A stretch of 64,000 bases of DNA. It comes from Methylobacterium adhaesivum (GTDB lineage Bacteria > Pseudomonadota > Alphaproteobacteria > Rhizobiales > Beijerinckiaceae). The notes under the pieces were generated by a model. That model did not search any database and had not been told where the DNA came from. It saw only the letters and a program-made list of their open reading frames with translations. Position numbers and translations under genes: made by a program. Below, piece by piece: positions 54,334 to 63,166 of the stretch; positions within the stretch are counted from its first letter, which is position 1, and the number at the start of each line of letters is the position of its first letter. The stretch is from positions 1 to 64,000 of the forward strand of contig NZ_BPQD01000014.1 in NCBI RefSeq assembly GCF_022179065.1, read 5' to 3'.

Positions 54334-55520
54334 TGTTGTCGTAGCCACCGAACGTCTGCGAAAAACCGGATTTCTCGGGTGGGGAATGGATCACGAATCA
54401 GCCGGTATCAGATGCGACGCCGCGCTTGCCCGCCTTAAGGCCCAAGAAACCGCCAGGGCCAGAGCCGGCGGTGAGGTATCCATGGGTGAGGATGCCCCGA
54501 GATGGGCATGCTTATGATGGCATTTGGTATACCAAGGGCGGCCCCCTCGATGATTCCTGGTGGATCGTAGGGAGATCCCCTCCCCCCTTTGACCCTTGCG
54601 AACCAAGAAAACCCACGCTTGAGGGCATCGATGGTCTCCCCAGCCAGCCCGTGTGACTCAGCGTGCGGGACAATCCGTCCGGTTCGCAAGGACGTTGGCG
54701 CGGCCACCCCTCATCCGGCGCTCCTCGCTGGGGCCAAGCGCGTTCCGCGCGAGGGTAATCTGCAGCGAGACGATGCGGAGGAGTCTATCTGCGCAAGCGC
54801 CGAAACCGGTATGCCGCTTTGCCAATTCGGCCAGCGTCCTGGCCGCAGCCGTAAGGGGGTGCCTGAGGTCCTCCGTAGCGAGTGCAGGGGCGCCTTTCGG
54901 GTCATCCAAGGCTCCCTCGCAGCCTCTCGGTGCTGACTCGGCGCCTTGTGGGACGTGGGCGAAAGGCGAACCCGTAGGGCTATCAAAGGGCGCTTCGCGT
55001 GGTGGGAGATTGGTCGACCCAGCGCGGATGTGCGGAGCAGGCGGACATCGAGCGGCTTCAGCGCGTGCCATCGGCGCAAAGCTTGGCGCTTTGGCTGGCG
55101 ATGGGCTGCGACCGTTCGAGGAAGGTTGTGACACTGAACCTGGTCACCCTCGCGCAGGCCGAGACCGATGCGGGTCGAGGCGCGCGGGAACCGGCGTTTC
55201 CCAGGCGATCGTGCGAGACCAAGATCCCGGCCGGCTTGGAGGATGGTTGGCGTGGGCCGAGACGAGTTTCGTCGTCCTCTTTGTGCGTGGGATCGATCCG
55301 GAGTTCTGGCCTCGATCACGGGGCCATGGTCGAATAACCAGAGGGTAGGAGAGACCACGGACTTATGGCTCGCAAAGCGCCAGAGGTCCGGTCCCGGCAA
55401 AATGTGCCTACCGCGTTTGGCCTTAATCGACCCCACGCCTTGATCATCCGCGACAGGGCGTCAGAGGCAGCGTGCGCGCCAAAGCAAAACTTGACGCCGG
55501 CATGCCGGCGAGCCGCTGCC
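54334..55520. other. 1.2-kb gene-poor region upstream of the recombinase
   Basis: Several short frames overlap on both strands. A minus-strand segment (LAELAKRHTGFGACADRLLR, around 54750-54850) looks somewhat protein-like, but it has no start or recognisable family. No inverted repeats or tRNA were noticed. It may be one end of the recombinase-bearing segment. Confidence 0.35.
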
Positions 55521-56708
55521 TTATAGCTTCTTGTCCGTCGGGCTTTGATGGCCGAGGATAGGGCGAGTACCTGGTTCAGACTGAGCAGCTCTCGCGATCT
55601 GCTGCCCAGGGCCGTTCAATCGCTCGATGTAGGCTTGCCAGATCTCCGCACCGCCTTTCGTACCGCCGATCGTCGCGGGACGTGCGACGGGTTCCGGAAT
55701 TGGCGTGAAATCGAACGCGGGGTCGCTATCACTCATGTCCGAAGGATCGGATCCGAGACCAACGTCCGAGTTGCGTTCAGGCTGCCGATCGGTGGCGTGG
55801 GCAGGTGCATGGCCCGGCTGCGGGAGCTCCTTGACGTCCCATCCAGACCCGGCGCGGGCATAATGAGAGCGGGCGGTATGAAGCGACAGATGGCCGGCGA
55901 GGAGGGCGATCTCCGCTGCAGAAAATCCATTCTTCTCCCACGTCGCCAGGGCGATGTGGCGGAAGCTATAGAGTGAGAGGCGACGCCCGCCGGCGACGAG
56001 GGACGCGCGAGCGAGGCTCGAGGCAATCGTATTGCGCCACAACTTGAAGACGTGAGCGTTGTCAGTCGCCGGCATGAGTGAGATCAGGGCGCGAATCGCC
56101 GAGAGGACGGTCTCGGGATAAGCCGACAGATCGATTCGGCGGACCAAATCCTGTCCATCAGCCCGTTTCGCGTTCTCGATCACTAGGATGCTGCCGTCGA
56201 TGGTGGCACCGCAATACTCGATCGGCCGCAGTCCGATCCGCGGTTCCACCAAAAGATACAGCGCTGCACCCGCCGCGCTCATGCTGCGATTTCGCACGGC
56301 GAGTGTCTTGAGACGGGAGAAGGAAAGGCCCGCCTCTAAGGCCGTGGCATTCATGACGCGCCGGCTGGAACCGCGGGGTGTCGTCGGTCGCCCGCGGCGG
56401 GAGAGGAGAGCCGCTTCGATCCGTTCCATGATCGGCGCGTCCTGCCGTGGATCCTCGGCCTGTCGAGCGACGCGGACAAGGACGGACACGATGACTTTGT
56501 AGTCCTCCAGGTAGCGCCGGGTCGTGGCGGGGCGAAGCACCGGGTCGCCATCGGGGAGCGGAATTTCTACGTCGCCGACGATGGCCTGAAGTCGGCAAAT
56601 TCCCGGGAAACGGGAAACGGCGCGTTTAAGGTGAACACGTCCCGCATGATAATAGGCGGCGCGCGTGGCACTCGAGCGTTTCTTTACACGTCGGGGCGGT
56701 CGCGACAT
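55521..56708 (-). CDS. Tyrosine recombinase / phage-type integrase
   Basis: Protein of 395 residues. The catalytic domain shows Arg161 in RIGLRPIEYCGA, the box YSFRH (247-251) holding the second Arg (250), His273 in LAGHLSLHTARSHYARAG, and the nucleophile Tyr283. The usual HxxR is YxxR here, as in some plasmid- and island-type integrases. A long Pro/Asp/Ser-rich tail of ~110 residues follows the catalytic Tyr, which is unusual. It may mobilise a genomic island; no attachment site or tRNA was found close by. The gene upstream on the same strand (56882-57628) may be its partner. Confidence 0.85.
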   Translation of the reverse strand: MSRPPRRVKKRSSATRAAYYHAGRVHLKRAVSRFPGICRLQAIVGDVEIPLPDGDPVLRPATTRRYLEDYKVIVSVLVRVARQAEDPRQDAPIMERIEAALLSRRGRPTTPRGSSRRVMNATALEAGLSFSRLKTLAVRNRSMSAAGAALYLLVEPRIGLRPIEYCGATIDGSILVIENAKRADGQDLVRRIDLSAYPETVLSAIRALISLMPATDNAHVFKLWRNTIASSLARASLVAGGRRLSLYSFRHIALATWEKNGFSAAEIALLAGHLSLHTARSHYARAGSGWDVKELPQPGHAPAHATDRQPERNSDVGLGSDPSDMSDSDPAFDFTPIPEPVARPATIGGTKGGAEIWQAYIERLNGPGQQIARAAQSEPGTRPILGHQSPTDKKL

Positions 56709-56881
56709 TTCGGTTGTTCACTCTTCGTTGGGGGCCTGTCGCGATGTGCCGGCGTGGGCGGGGCCAGGAAGACCGTTCCAATTCTATTATGGACCGTCCT
56801 CCTGCCACCCCGAGCTCACTCGGAGCGGCACCTCGATGATGCCCATCGTTGGCGAGGGGCAAGCGACCGTTGGTTTGGATT

Positions 56882-57628
56882 TTAGGCGGTCGAGGGCTGC
56901 CCGGCATCGGATTCGGGGTGCCAATCCGTGGGCGCATGAGCGGGCCCATCGTGGTCGTGGTGATCCGGCAACGCGGAATCACGGTGCGTGTTCGCTCCGT
57001 CCCGGCCGTCCTCGCCAATATGGATCGTCAGATTGGTTTGCGAGACAAGAATCTCTTCGCGGGGCGTTTCGTCGACTACGGCGGATAAGTCTTTGGGGGC
57101 TAGTTCATCGAGGGCTTCGTGCTGATCGACCCCTGCGGAATCGATGGGTCCGTGCGGCGGTGATGCGATAGCCGTGACGGTGCCACCGACTGCCTCGACG
57201 ACGCGTCGGACCGCAGTCTCATCTGAGCGGCCCTGATACTCCGCAAACGTCGAAGCCGCGCGCTTTCGAATCGACCGTAGTCCGAGTGCAAGAAGTTGTT
57301 GGGCGAGTTGAGGTAGCTCGTTTAGGTTCGCCGGGAGGCGTGCCACGAGATCGACGGTGTCCTGATCTTCGATGCTGGGGGGCAGCAGAGACAGACGCTT
57401 TGCGCGGCCTGCCTCGATCAACTTCTGCTTCTTTGCAGCCGGCAATTCTGCGGCTTGCATCATCAGCCCCAGTGCGAAGTCGATATCGGCAAAGAGGTGC
57501 GCAGATTTGATGGTCGCGGCGGCGGTGGCGATGTTTGCGAGGCCTTCCCGATCCTGGAGGATACCGACCTTTTTCAGATCTGAACGCCTTTGCGCTTCTG
57601 CGGACTTCGTCTTGGTTTTCGTCGTCAT
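56882..57628 (-). CDS. Hypothetical protein next to the recombinase
   Basis: A 248-residue product from ATG 57628, with GGAGAGAAAG directly upstream. The start is Lys/Thr-rich (MTTKTKTKSAEAQRRSDLKK). The middle is helical (LANIATAAATIKSAHLFADID, ELPAAKKQKLIEAGRAKR, LPQLAQQLLALGLRSIRKRA). The acidic/His-rich tail (HREDG-like, DHHDHDGPAHAP) could bind metal. No known domain is recognised. It shares strand and a short gap (173 bases) with the recombinase, so a role in element maintenance is possible but unproven. Confidence 0.65.
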   Translation of the reverse strand: MTTKTKTKSAEAQRRSDLKKVGILQDREGLANIATAAATIKSAHLFADIDFALGLMMQAAELPAAKKQKLIEAGRAKRLSLLPPSIEDQDTVDLVARLPANLNELPQLAQQLLALGLRSIRKRAASTFAEYQGRSDETAVRRVVEAVGGTVTAIASPPHGPIDSAGVDQHEALDELAPKDLSAVVDETPREEILVSQTNLTIHIGEDGRDGANTHRDSALPDHHDHDGPAHAPTDWHPESDAGQPSTA

Positions 57629-58089
57629 CTTTCTCTCCAGTCCCTGCTGACTGGAATGATCATTCGTTAGACCAGCCAATCCGTCCAGGGATTCCGGAGG
57701 TCGTTGGTTCGAGTTGCTGCCTCTCCGTGCGCGCTAAATAGGAATATAACTCAAAATCGCAGAACTCGATGGTCTGGTGACCGCCAGAGCCGCCTTCTCG
57801 AAGTCGTTGCATATGCGCCACAGGTAAGCCTCATTTCAAAGAGGCTTCGATCGGAGCTTGTCAGAGGCCGAGTTCCGGGCCCGAATCTCGTTGCAAACCC
57901 AGGTCGTACGCACCGCGTCAACCAGGACGGGTGCGCCGCTGCGGAGCAGGACCGTTTTAGCCGGGGAACAGACTGTCGTCAGTCTCTGCCGCGACACGCC
58001 CGGGCCAGCTCGCGAATCTGGTGTGCTGTAGAACGGGAGCTCAAGCCGCCGTGTTGTCGCCCATCTCATGATCCTGCCCCGATTTTGCG
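57629..58089. other. Intergenic region between the unknown gene and the IS3 remnant
   Basis: About 460 bases without a supported gene. Near 58065-58100 the sequence TGATCCTGCCCCGATTTTGC marks what may be an end of the IS3 element. Confidence 0.35.
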
Positions 58090-58690
58090 GACACGGGGTT
58101 GGCTTGCATTCCGTTCGGCTGCTCGGGGGTTATGGAAACGAGAGCCGAGTGGATGCGCTGCCGATTGTAGTAGCCCTGGATGAAGGCGAACAGGTCGCGT
58201 CGGGCCTCGTCCCGGGTCGTCCATCATCGCTGGTGGACGAGCTCGACCTTGTGGTTGTGGAAGAAGCTCTGCATCGGGGCATTAACGTGACAACAGCCGG
58301 TTCGGCTCATGGAGGGCGTCGCCTTCATGTCGGCGAGCTGGTTTCGGTAGGCCTCGGCCGCGTATTGACTGCCGCGATCCAAGTGGCAGATGAGGCCATC
58401 CCCAGGTCTTTCCCGTTGGGTCGCCATCATCAGGGCGGCCTGCGTCAGCGCGGTCCGCATGTGGTTGCGCATGGACCAACCGACGATCTTGCGGGTGGCG
58501 AGAGCGAGGATGGCCGCCAGGTAGAGCCAGCCCTCGCCGGTGGCAGGTAGGTGATATCGGCGAGCCAGACCGTGTTGGGCATCGCAGCCGAGAACTGCTC
58601 TTCGAGGAGGCTGGGCGCGATTGATAGATCGTGACGGCTGTCGGTGCTGCAGGGCCGGAATCGACGCGCTGCCAGTGCCTGGATTACGGC
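58090..58690 (-). pseudogene. IS3-family transposase orfB, decayed
   Basis: Read leftwards: ALAARRFRPCSTDSRHDL and NTVWLADITYLP (first Asp); after a shift near 58560, GEGWLYLAAILALATRKIVGWSM, then CHLDRGSQYAAEAYRNQL (second Asp), MSRTGCCHVNAPMQSFFHN (the final catalytic Glu position reads Gln) and KVELVHQR, a TGA, then TTRDEARRDLFAFIQGYYN and RQRIHSAL. The N-terminal third and OrfA are missing. At least one frameshift, one stop and a changed catalytic residue make it inactive. Confidence 0.85.
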
Positions 58691-58848
58691 GGAGCACATC
58701 AAATCGCAGTCTGCCACGTATCGGCGGGGACAGATCGGCCGGCTTACGGGCGCCGTTACGATCTAGCTGCTCGGGCGGTGGGCATCTCTAGAAACTAAAC
58801 ATTAACCTTACAAAAATATGATTTTTAATCTGTCGTGGGGCATATGCC

Positions 58849-59208
58849 ATGCTGAAATCGGTCTGTTTGGCAATAGCGGGCTTGTTTTGGAGTGGCATGG
58901 CGCTTGCTGAAACCGTTGAAACCACTTCATCCATCGGTCCTGAGATTGAAGGCATCAAGGCCATCCATAGAGATGGCATCGAATTTTGGCCCCGAGAAAT
59001 CTTGCGCAGGCAGAATATCGAATCGATTGCGAGAATGGGCGTCTTTGAGCAACGTCTTGCGGGTCAAGCGCGACGGTCGATAAGATCGCTCTGCGATGGC
59101 TGCGTCTTATCTGGTGATCCTATGAAGGTTTCCGGACTTCGTCGTATTGTGAATCCGAGGGCGGACGAAATGAGAATCGACGATCCCGCGCAGGCGCCTC
59201 TCGACTAG
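58849..59208 (+). CDS. Small secreted hypothetical protein
   Basis: A 119-residue product with a signal peptide (MLKSVCLAIAGLFWSGMALAE). The mature part contains IKAIHRDGIEFWPREILRRQN and a CDGC pair in RSLCDGCVLSGD. The gene lies after an AT-rich leader (58795-58848) that could hold its promoter. No family recognised. Confidence 0.6.
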   Translation: MLKSVCLAIAGLFWSGMALAETVETTSSIGPEIEGIKAIHRDGIEFWPREILRRQNIESIARMGVFEQRLAGQARRSIRSLCDGCVLSGDPMKVSGLRRIVNPRADEMRIDDPAQAPLD

Positions 59209-59219
59209 CGCCTCGCCCC

Positions 59220-59228
59220 GGGGGGGGG
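59220..59228 (+). repeat. Run of nine G upstream of a small gene
   Basis: Nine consecutive G residues follow CCCC and precede ATCCTG, 42 bases before ATG 59271. Homopolymers of this length can change by slipped-strand mispairing and so alter promoter spacing. Whether it varies here is unknown. Confidence 0.5.
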
Positions 59229-59270
59229 ATCCTGCTACTGACCTGCCAATCATCGCTCTATCTAACCGGT

Positions 59271-59537
59271 ATGGCCAATACACACCCGACCACCGGCGAA
59301 CTATTCAAGGCGAAGGCCGTGACCGACGCGGACATCGCCGCTGCGGTGGACGCCTTCCTGGCCGACCGGAGTACCTCGCCATCCTTGCTCGGCGAGGGCT
59401 ACCAGATCGACCTCGCGGAGGCTGTGCGCGCGCACGAATGGGCCTCCGTCACAACGGCCAACGAGCCTGCGACGGATCATTGTGAGCGTGCTGCTGTGCG
59501 CACTGCGATCCTGCTCGCCCGGCCGGAGAGGGTGTGA
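59271..59537 (+). CDS. Small hypothetical protein
   Basis: An 88-residue soluble product (MANTHPTTGELFKAKAVTDA, then DIAAAVDAFLADR, EGYQIDLAEAVRAHEWAS, RAAVRTAILLARPERV). Composition and codon usage look genuine, but no family is recognised. No strong ribosome-binding site precedes ATG 59271. Confidence 0.5.
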   Translation: MANTHPTTGELFKAKAVTDADIAAAVDAFLADRSTSPSLLGEGYQIDLAEAVRAHEWASVTTANEPATDHCERAAVRTAILLARPERV

Positions 59538-59641
59538 TCCCGAATCGGGAGGCACACAAGACCGCTTCCTTGAGCCAACACTTACGCTGTGGCTGCATAT
59601 TACGATGGAGCTTCGTTGCGTACCGACTCAGGCGTGAGATG

Positions 59642-59692
59642 GACGTCACACCCCGCCGGTCCTGTCATCAGATCGGGCGGCGGGGTCGTTAC
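59642..59692. repeat. REP-like palindromic repeat, copy 1
   Basis: About 50 bases containing ACCCCGCCG and, 21 bases later, CGGCGGGGT, able to form a 9-bp stem. The same unit recurs at 63064-63113 with a few differences; both end CGGCGGGGTCGTTAC. Each copy lies between the 3' ends of convergent genes. It is probably a dispersed palindromic element that may stop transcription from both sides. Confidence 0.7.
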
Positions 59693-59829
59693 CTCGATCG
59701 CTCCAGGCGTTCGCCGTCGGCAACTCCGTCACCTGCATCGTGTAGCGGGGGTGAGCGCACCTCGAACGATATTGGCTGTGACCGTTTCGAGGATCCAGTA
59801 TCATCAGCGGAGAAGCTGATGCACTGCGG

Positions 59830-61515
59830 CTACGCTGCACGTACAGTGGTCAGGAACCGCTGGACCTCGGCGCTGAGATGCTCACTCTGACGGGAAAGCT
59901 CGGATGCCGCGCCGAGTACCTGGCTCGCGGCTGCTCCTGTTTCTTCAGCGGCGTCAGCCACACCCACGATGTTGGTCGTAACAGTCCCTGTGCCCATCGC
60001 CGCCTGGGCCACATTGCGTACAATCTCCTGGGTCGCCGCACCTTGCTCCTCCACCGCTGCCGAGATCGAAGTGGCCACGCCACTGATCTCGCGGATGCGC
60101 GCCGCAATTCCACTGATCGCCTCCACCGCCTGACCCGTCGAGCCCTGGATCTGACTGATGTGTCCGGCGATCTCTTCGGTGGCCCGCGCTGTCTGGTTGG
60201 CCAACTCCTTGACCTCCGCCGCCACGACAGCGAACCCACGCCCTGCTTCACCGGCACGCGCTGCCTCGATGGTGGCGTTGAGCGCCAAAAGGTTGGTCTG
60301 GCCCGCGATGCTGTTGATGATCGTCACCACGTCGCCGATGCGGCCCACCGCCGAATTAAGGCTCTGCACGAAGCTGGCCGTCTGGGCGGCTTCCGCTACC
60401 GCGGTTTGAGCCATGGCAGCCGAGCTACTAACTTGGCGGCCGATTTCCTGCACGGAGGAGCCAAGTTCCTCGGCGGCCGCCGCCACAGTGGTGACGTTGG
60501 AAGCAGCTTCGCTGGCGGCAGCCGCCACACTGTTGGACTGGTTTGCAGTCTGGGTCGCGGTACCGGCCATGCTCTGTGCGGTGGCCTGCAGCTCGGTGGC
60601 CGAGCTCGTTACCATGCTGATGATGCCGCCGACCGCGCCCTCGAAGCTGTCCGCCATGGACTGCATTGCCGCCTTGCGCTGCGCCTCGGCACCAGCTCGC
60701 GACAGCACCATCTCTACTTCGAGCTTGCGAGTTTGAAGCATATTGTCACGGAAAACGCTCACAGCGGCAGCCATGTCGCCGATCTCGTCGCGTCGGGCTC
60801 GGGACGGGATGTCAACGGAGGTGTCGCCGCCTGCTAGTCGGTCCATGGTGAGGGTCATGCGCTCGATGGGACGCGCGACGCCGAACAGGCTGAAGAGCAT
60901 CGCACCGACAGCAGCGACCAGCGAGATCGCCATTGAAACCCAAGCCATGACCATGGCCGAGCCTGCGCTGGCCTTACTCAGCTCGGTGCTGCGCTTGGAT
61001 TCCTCCCGGTTGAAATCGACGGCTCGTTGTAAGGCGCCGATCGCTCCGTTGTTCAGGGCAGCCATGTCCGCACTCGTCGTCAGCGCCAGCGCATCGGCCT
61101 TCCGTCCCCCCTTCATCAATTGGATGATCGCTTCCTGACCATCGACATAACGAGACCATTGAGGGCTAAACTGATCGTAGATTGCCTTCTCTTTGGCGGA
61201 GCTGATCAGGGGCTCGTACCGCCGGCGCAGGTCTTCGAAGGTCTGGATCGCCTTCCGCAGACCCTTTTCATTCTCGACCACCGCCTCCGGGCTCTCCGAC
61301 GCTACGACGAAACGGTACAGCTTCACGCGCACGTCCCGGGTCGATGTGCTCATCGCGTTGACGACATCGACGGATGGAAGCCAGTTTGTCGCGATCTCAT
61401 TCACTTCGTTTTCGATTGCGCTGAGCTTCACGACGCTCACCGCACCTTGGCCGATAGCGGAAAGACTGAGGAGGCCAATCGACATGGCGAGGATCGTTTT
61501 CAATGAGATGCGCAT
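59830..61515 (-). CDS. Methyl-accepting chemotaxis protein
   Basis: Chemoreceptor of 561 residues from ATG 61515 ([20 protein letters not shown]), with AGGA upstream; an in-frame GTG at 61548 lacks such a site. TM1, a four-helix-bundle sensor (~28-185), TM2 (~190-212, [19 protein letters not shown]), HAMP, and a signalling domain with the tip [18 protein letters not shown]. The sensor half differs clearly from the receptor at 49085-50773, whereas the signalling halves are nearly the same. Ends RFLTTVRAA with no CheR-binding pentapeptide. Confidence 0.94.
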   Translation of the reverse strand: MRISLKTILAMSIGLLSLSAIGQGAVSVVKLSAIENEVNEIATNWLPSVDVVNAMSTSTRDVRVKLYRFVVASESPEAVVENEKGLRKAIQTFEDLRRRYEPLISSAKEKAIYDQFSPQWSRYVDGQEAIIQLMKGGRKADALALTTSADMAALNNGAIGALQRAVDFNREESKRSTELSKASAGSAMVMAWVSMAISLVAAVGAMLFSLFGVARPIERMTLTMDRLAGGDTSVDIPSRARRDEIGDMAAAVSVFRDNMLQTRKLEVEMVLSRAGAEAQRKAAMQSMADSFEGAVGGIISMVTSSATELQATAQSMAGTATQTANQSNSVAAAASEAASNVTTVAAAAEELGSSVQEIGRQVSSSAAMAQTAVAEAAQTASFVQSLNSAVGRIGDVVTIINSIAGQTNLLALNATIEAARAGEAGRGFAVVAAEVKELANQTARATEEIAGHISQIQGSTGQAVEAISGIAARIREISGVATSISAAVEEQGAATQEIVRNVAQAAMGTGTVTTNIVGVADAAEETGAAASQVLGAASELSRQSEHLSAEVQRFLTTVRAA

Positions 61516-61694
61516 GGATCCTGCTACCGTCTTCTGCTCCGTCCACACGGGAGCATGATTTTGGTAAATAAATTGCTAGAAGCCATATTCTTTGACACCA
61601 GCACCTGATAGATCCTGCACTCTTTCTCCATCATGGCGTTCGCGCCAGTTGCATCGCTGTCGCATCGTTGTGCTTTTTGATAGATTCATAGAAA

Positions 61695-61724
61695 AACCCG
61701 CCACGGCACGAGGCCGGGCGGGTT
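61695..61724 (-). terminator. Rho-independent terminator, downstream copy
   Basis: On the minus strand AACCCGCC pairs with GGCGGGTT and is followed by five T residues (A run at 61692-61696 on the plus strand). It lies 155 bases past the end of the small gene at 61879-62151 and points the right way to end its transcript. Confidence 0.75.
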
Positions 61725-61878
61725 GGGTGCAAGGCTCTACGGGTGATCGGGCGCGAGCCTCAGCCAAAGCAGCTTTCGCATCATCCCCATCCGCAAGGCA
61801 GTCACAATCCGGAGATCGGACGAAAACTTGCCACGGCTGGTGCCGAGCGGGTGAAGCTATTCGACAGGGGCGTTGTCG

Positions 61879-62151
61879 TTAGCGACTGCCACCGTTGGCA
61901 CTGCCATTCGGGATCGCTTGCTCGGGGCGGGAGGCGTTGCCGCCAGCGGCGGAGTCGGTCGTCACGGTGTCGGCGCCGGTCGCCCCACGGGAGATAACGA
62001 CGTTTTCGTCGTTGCCGGTGGTGTTCGCTTCGTTCTGGACGATAACGTCCGACTGACGCGGAGGGCCAACCTGGGCGAACGCGGGTACGGCGATCAGCAT
62101 GGCGACGCCGGCGAGGATAGAGATTTTCACGGAATGCTTTCGATTGGCCAT
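61879..62151 (-). CDS. Small secreted Asn/Gly-rich hypothetical protein
   Basis: A 90-residue product with a signal peptide (MANRKHSVKISILAGVAML then IAVPAFA) and a mature part rich in Asn, Thr, Gly and Ser (VIVQNEANTTGNDENVVIS; DSAAGGNASRPEQAIP). No Cys, no membrane helix after the signal. No family is recognised. The gene is bracketed by two nearly identical terminator hairpins on its own strand. Confidence 0.65.
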   Translation of the reverse strand: MANRKHSVKISILAGVAMLIAVPAFAQVGPPRQSDVIVQNEANTTGNDENVVISRGATGADTVTTDSAAGGNASRPEQAIPNGSANGGSR

Positions 62152-62251
62152 ATGACAAAAGCGTCGTCGGCCGTGAGGGTAGGTAAAGTCGTCGTGGTGG
62201 CGACGGTTTCCCCGATGCTGTGTCGCACCCCAGGGCAGGTGCGCACGAAAA

Positions 62252-62278
62252 ACCCGCCGCGGCGCGAGCCGGGCGGGT
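62252..62278 (-). terminator. Rho-independent terminator, upstream copy
   Basis: On the minus strand ACCCGCC pairs with GGCGGGT, followed by T residues (A run 62248-62252 on the plus strand). Loop and stem closely match the copy at 61695-61724. It lies ~100 bases upstream of the small secreted gene, with no gene on its own strand for it to terminate. Confidence 0.65.
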
Positions 62279-62357
62279 GAAGGCGATCCCTTGGGAGGAA
62301 GATGGTGGATGAACGGCTCGGCGGCCGGACAGTTCCGGTTTATCGCCGCACCGACCC

Positions 62358-62984
62358 TCCGACGATACCGCCTGGGGGATGTTGTTTGATCGGCTCGACG
62401 TGACGAGGCCGGTTGTCGCAGCCGCGCCGGCCCTGGTGATCGTCGGAGGCGCCGGCGGCGTCGGCTCAATCGCGATTCAGCTCGCCCGGCAACTCACCGA
62501 TCTGACGGTGATCGCCACCGCGTCGCGCCGCAAGACGGCGCAATGGTACCGGGACTTCAGCCCCCACCACGTGATCGACCACGCAAAGCCGCATGCCGCT
62601 GAGGTCGCGGCGCTCGGTCTTCCCGGCGCGCCGGGCTTCGTGTTCGCGACCACTCAAACCGGCGCGCATCTCCTGCAGATCATCGAATTTATCGCACCCC
62701 AGGGGCGCCTTGAACCAATCGACGACCCGGAAACGCTCGACGTGATGCCGCATAAGCCCAAGAGTCTGTCGCTGCACGGGGATCTGATCTTTACCTGCTC
62801 GCTGTGCCACACCGCCGACAACGAGCGACAGCACGCGACCCTGACCGAGATCGCCGGCTTGGTCGATGCGGGACGGCTGCGCAGCACGCAGAGCGAGGCG
62901 TTCGGTCCCATTGACGCCACCAATCTGGCGCGACCTCACGCGCTCATCGAGAGCGGCCGCGCCAAGGGCAAGGTCGTGCTTTAG
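62358..62984 (+). pseudogene. Medium-chain (zinc-type) alcohol dehydrogenase / quinone oxidoreductase, 5'-truncated
   Basis: Homology starts abruptly at TAWGMLFDRL, which is mid-protein in this family. It continues with the NAD(P)-binding motif IVGGAGGVGSIAIQLAR, VIATASRRKTAQW, HHVIDHAKP and a C-terminal part ending SGRAKGKVVL. The N-terminal catalytic (GroES-like) half is missing, and no frame upstream supplies it. A short product from ATG 62379 would lack the substrate site. Confidence 0.8.
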
Positions 62985-63063
62985 GGCTTCGGCGCCTGAG
63001 TCCAGCGATCGTAGGCCGCCGCCGTCAATCCGGTGTCGACCCAACCGGCCCGGGGATGAGATA

Positions 63064-63113
63064 GACGTCCCACCCCGCCGACCTGCGATCAAATCGGGCG
63101 GCGGGGTCGTTAC
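63064..63113. repeat. REP-like palindromic repeat, copy 2
   Basis: Second copy of the unit at 59642-59692, again with ACCCCGCCG and CGGCGGGGT arms. It lies between the ends of the truncated dehydrogenase (plus) and the EAL gene (minus). Confidence 0.7.
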
Positions 63114-63166
63114 GTTATGATTGGTCCTGGGAATTTGTACGATGGTTTGACGACCAACCGATTGCC

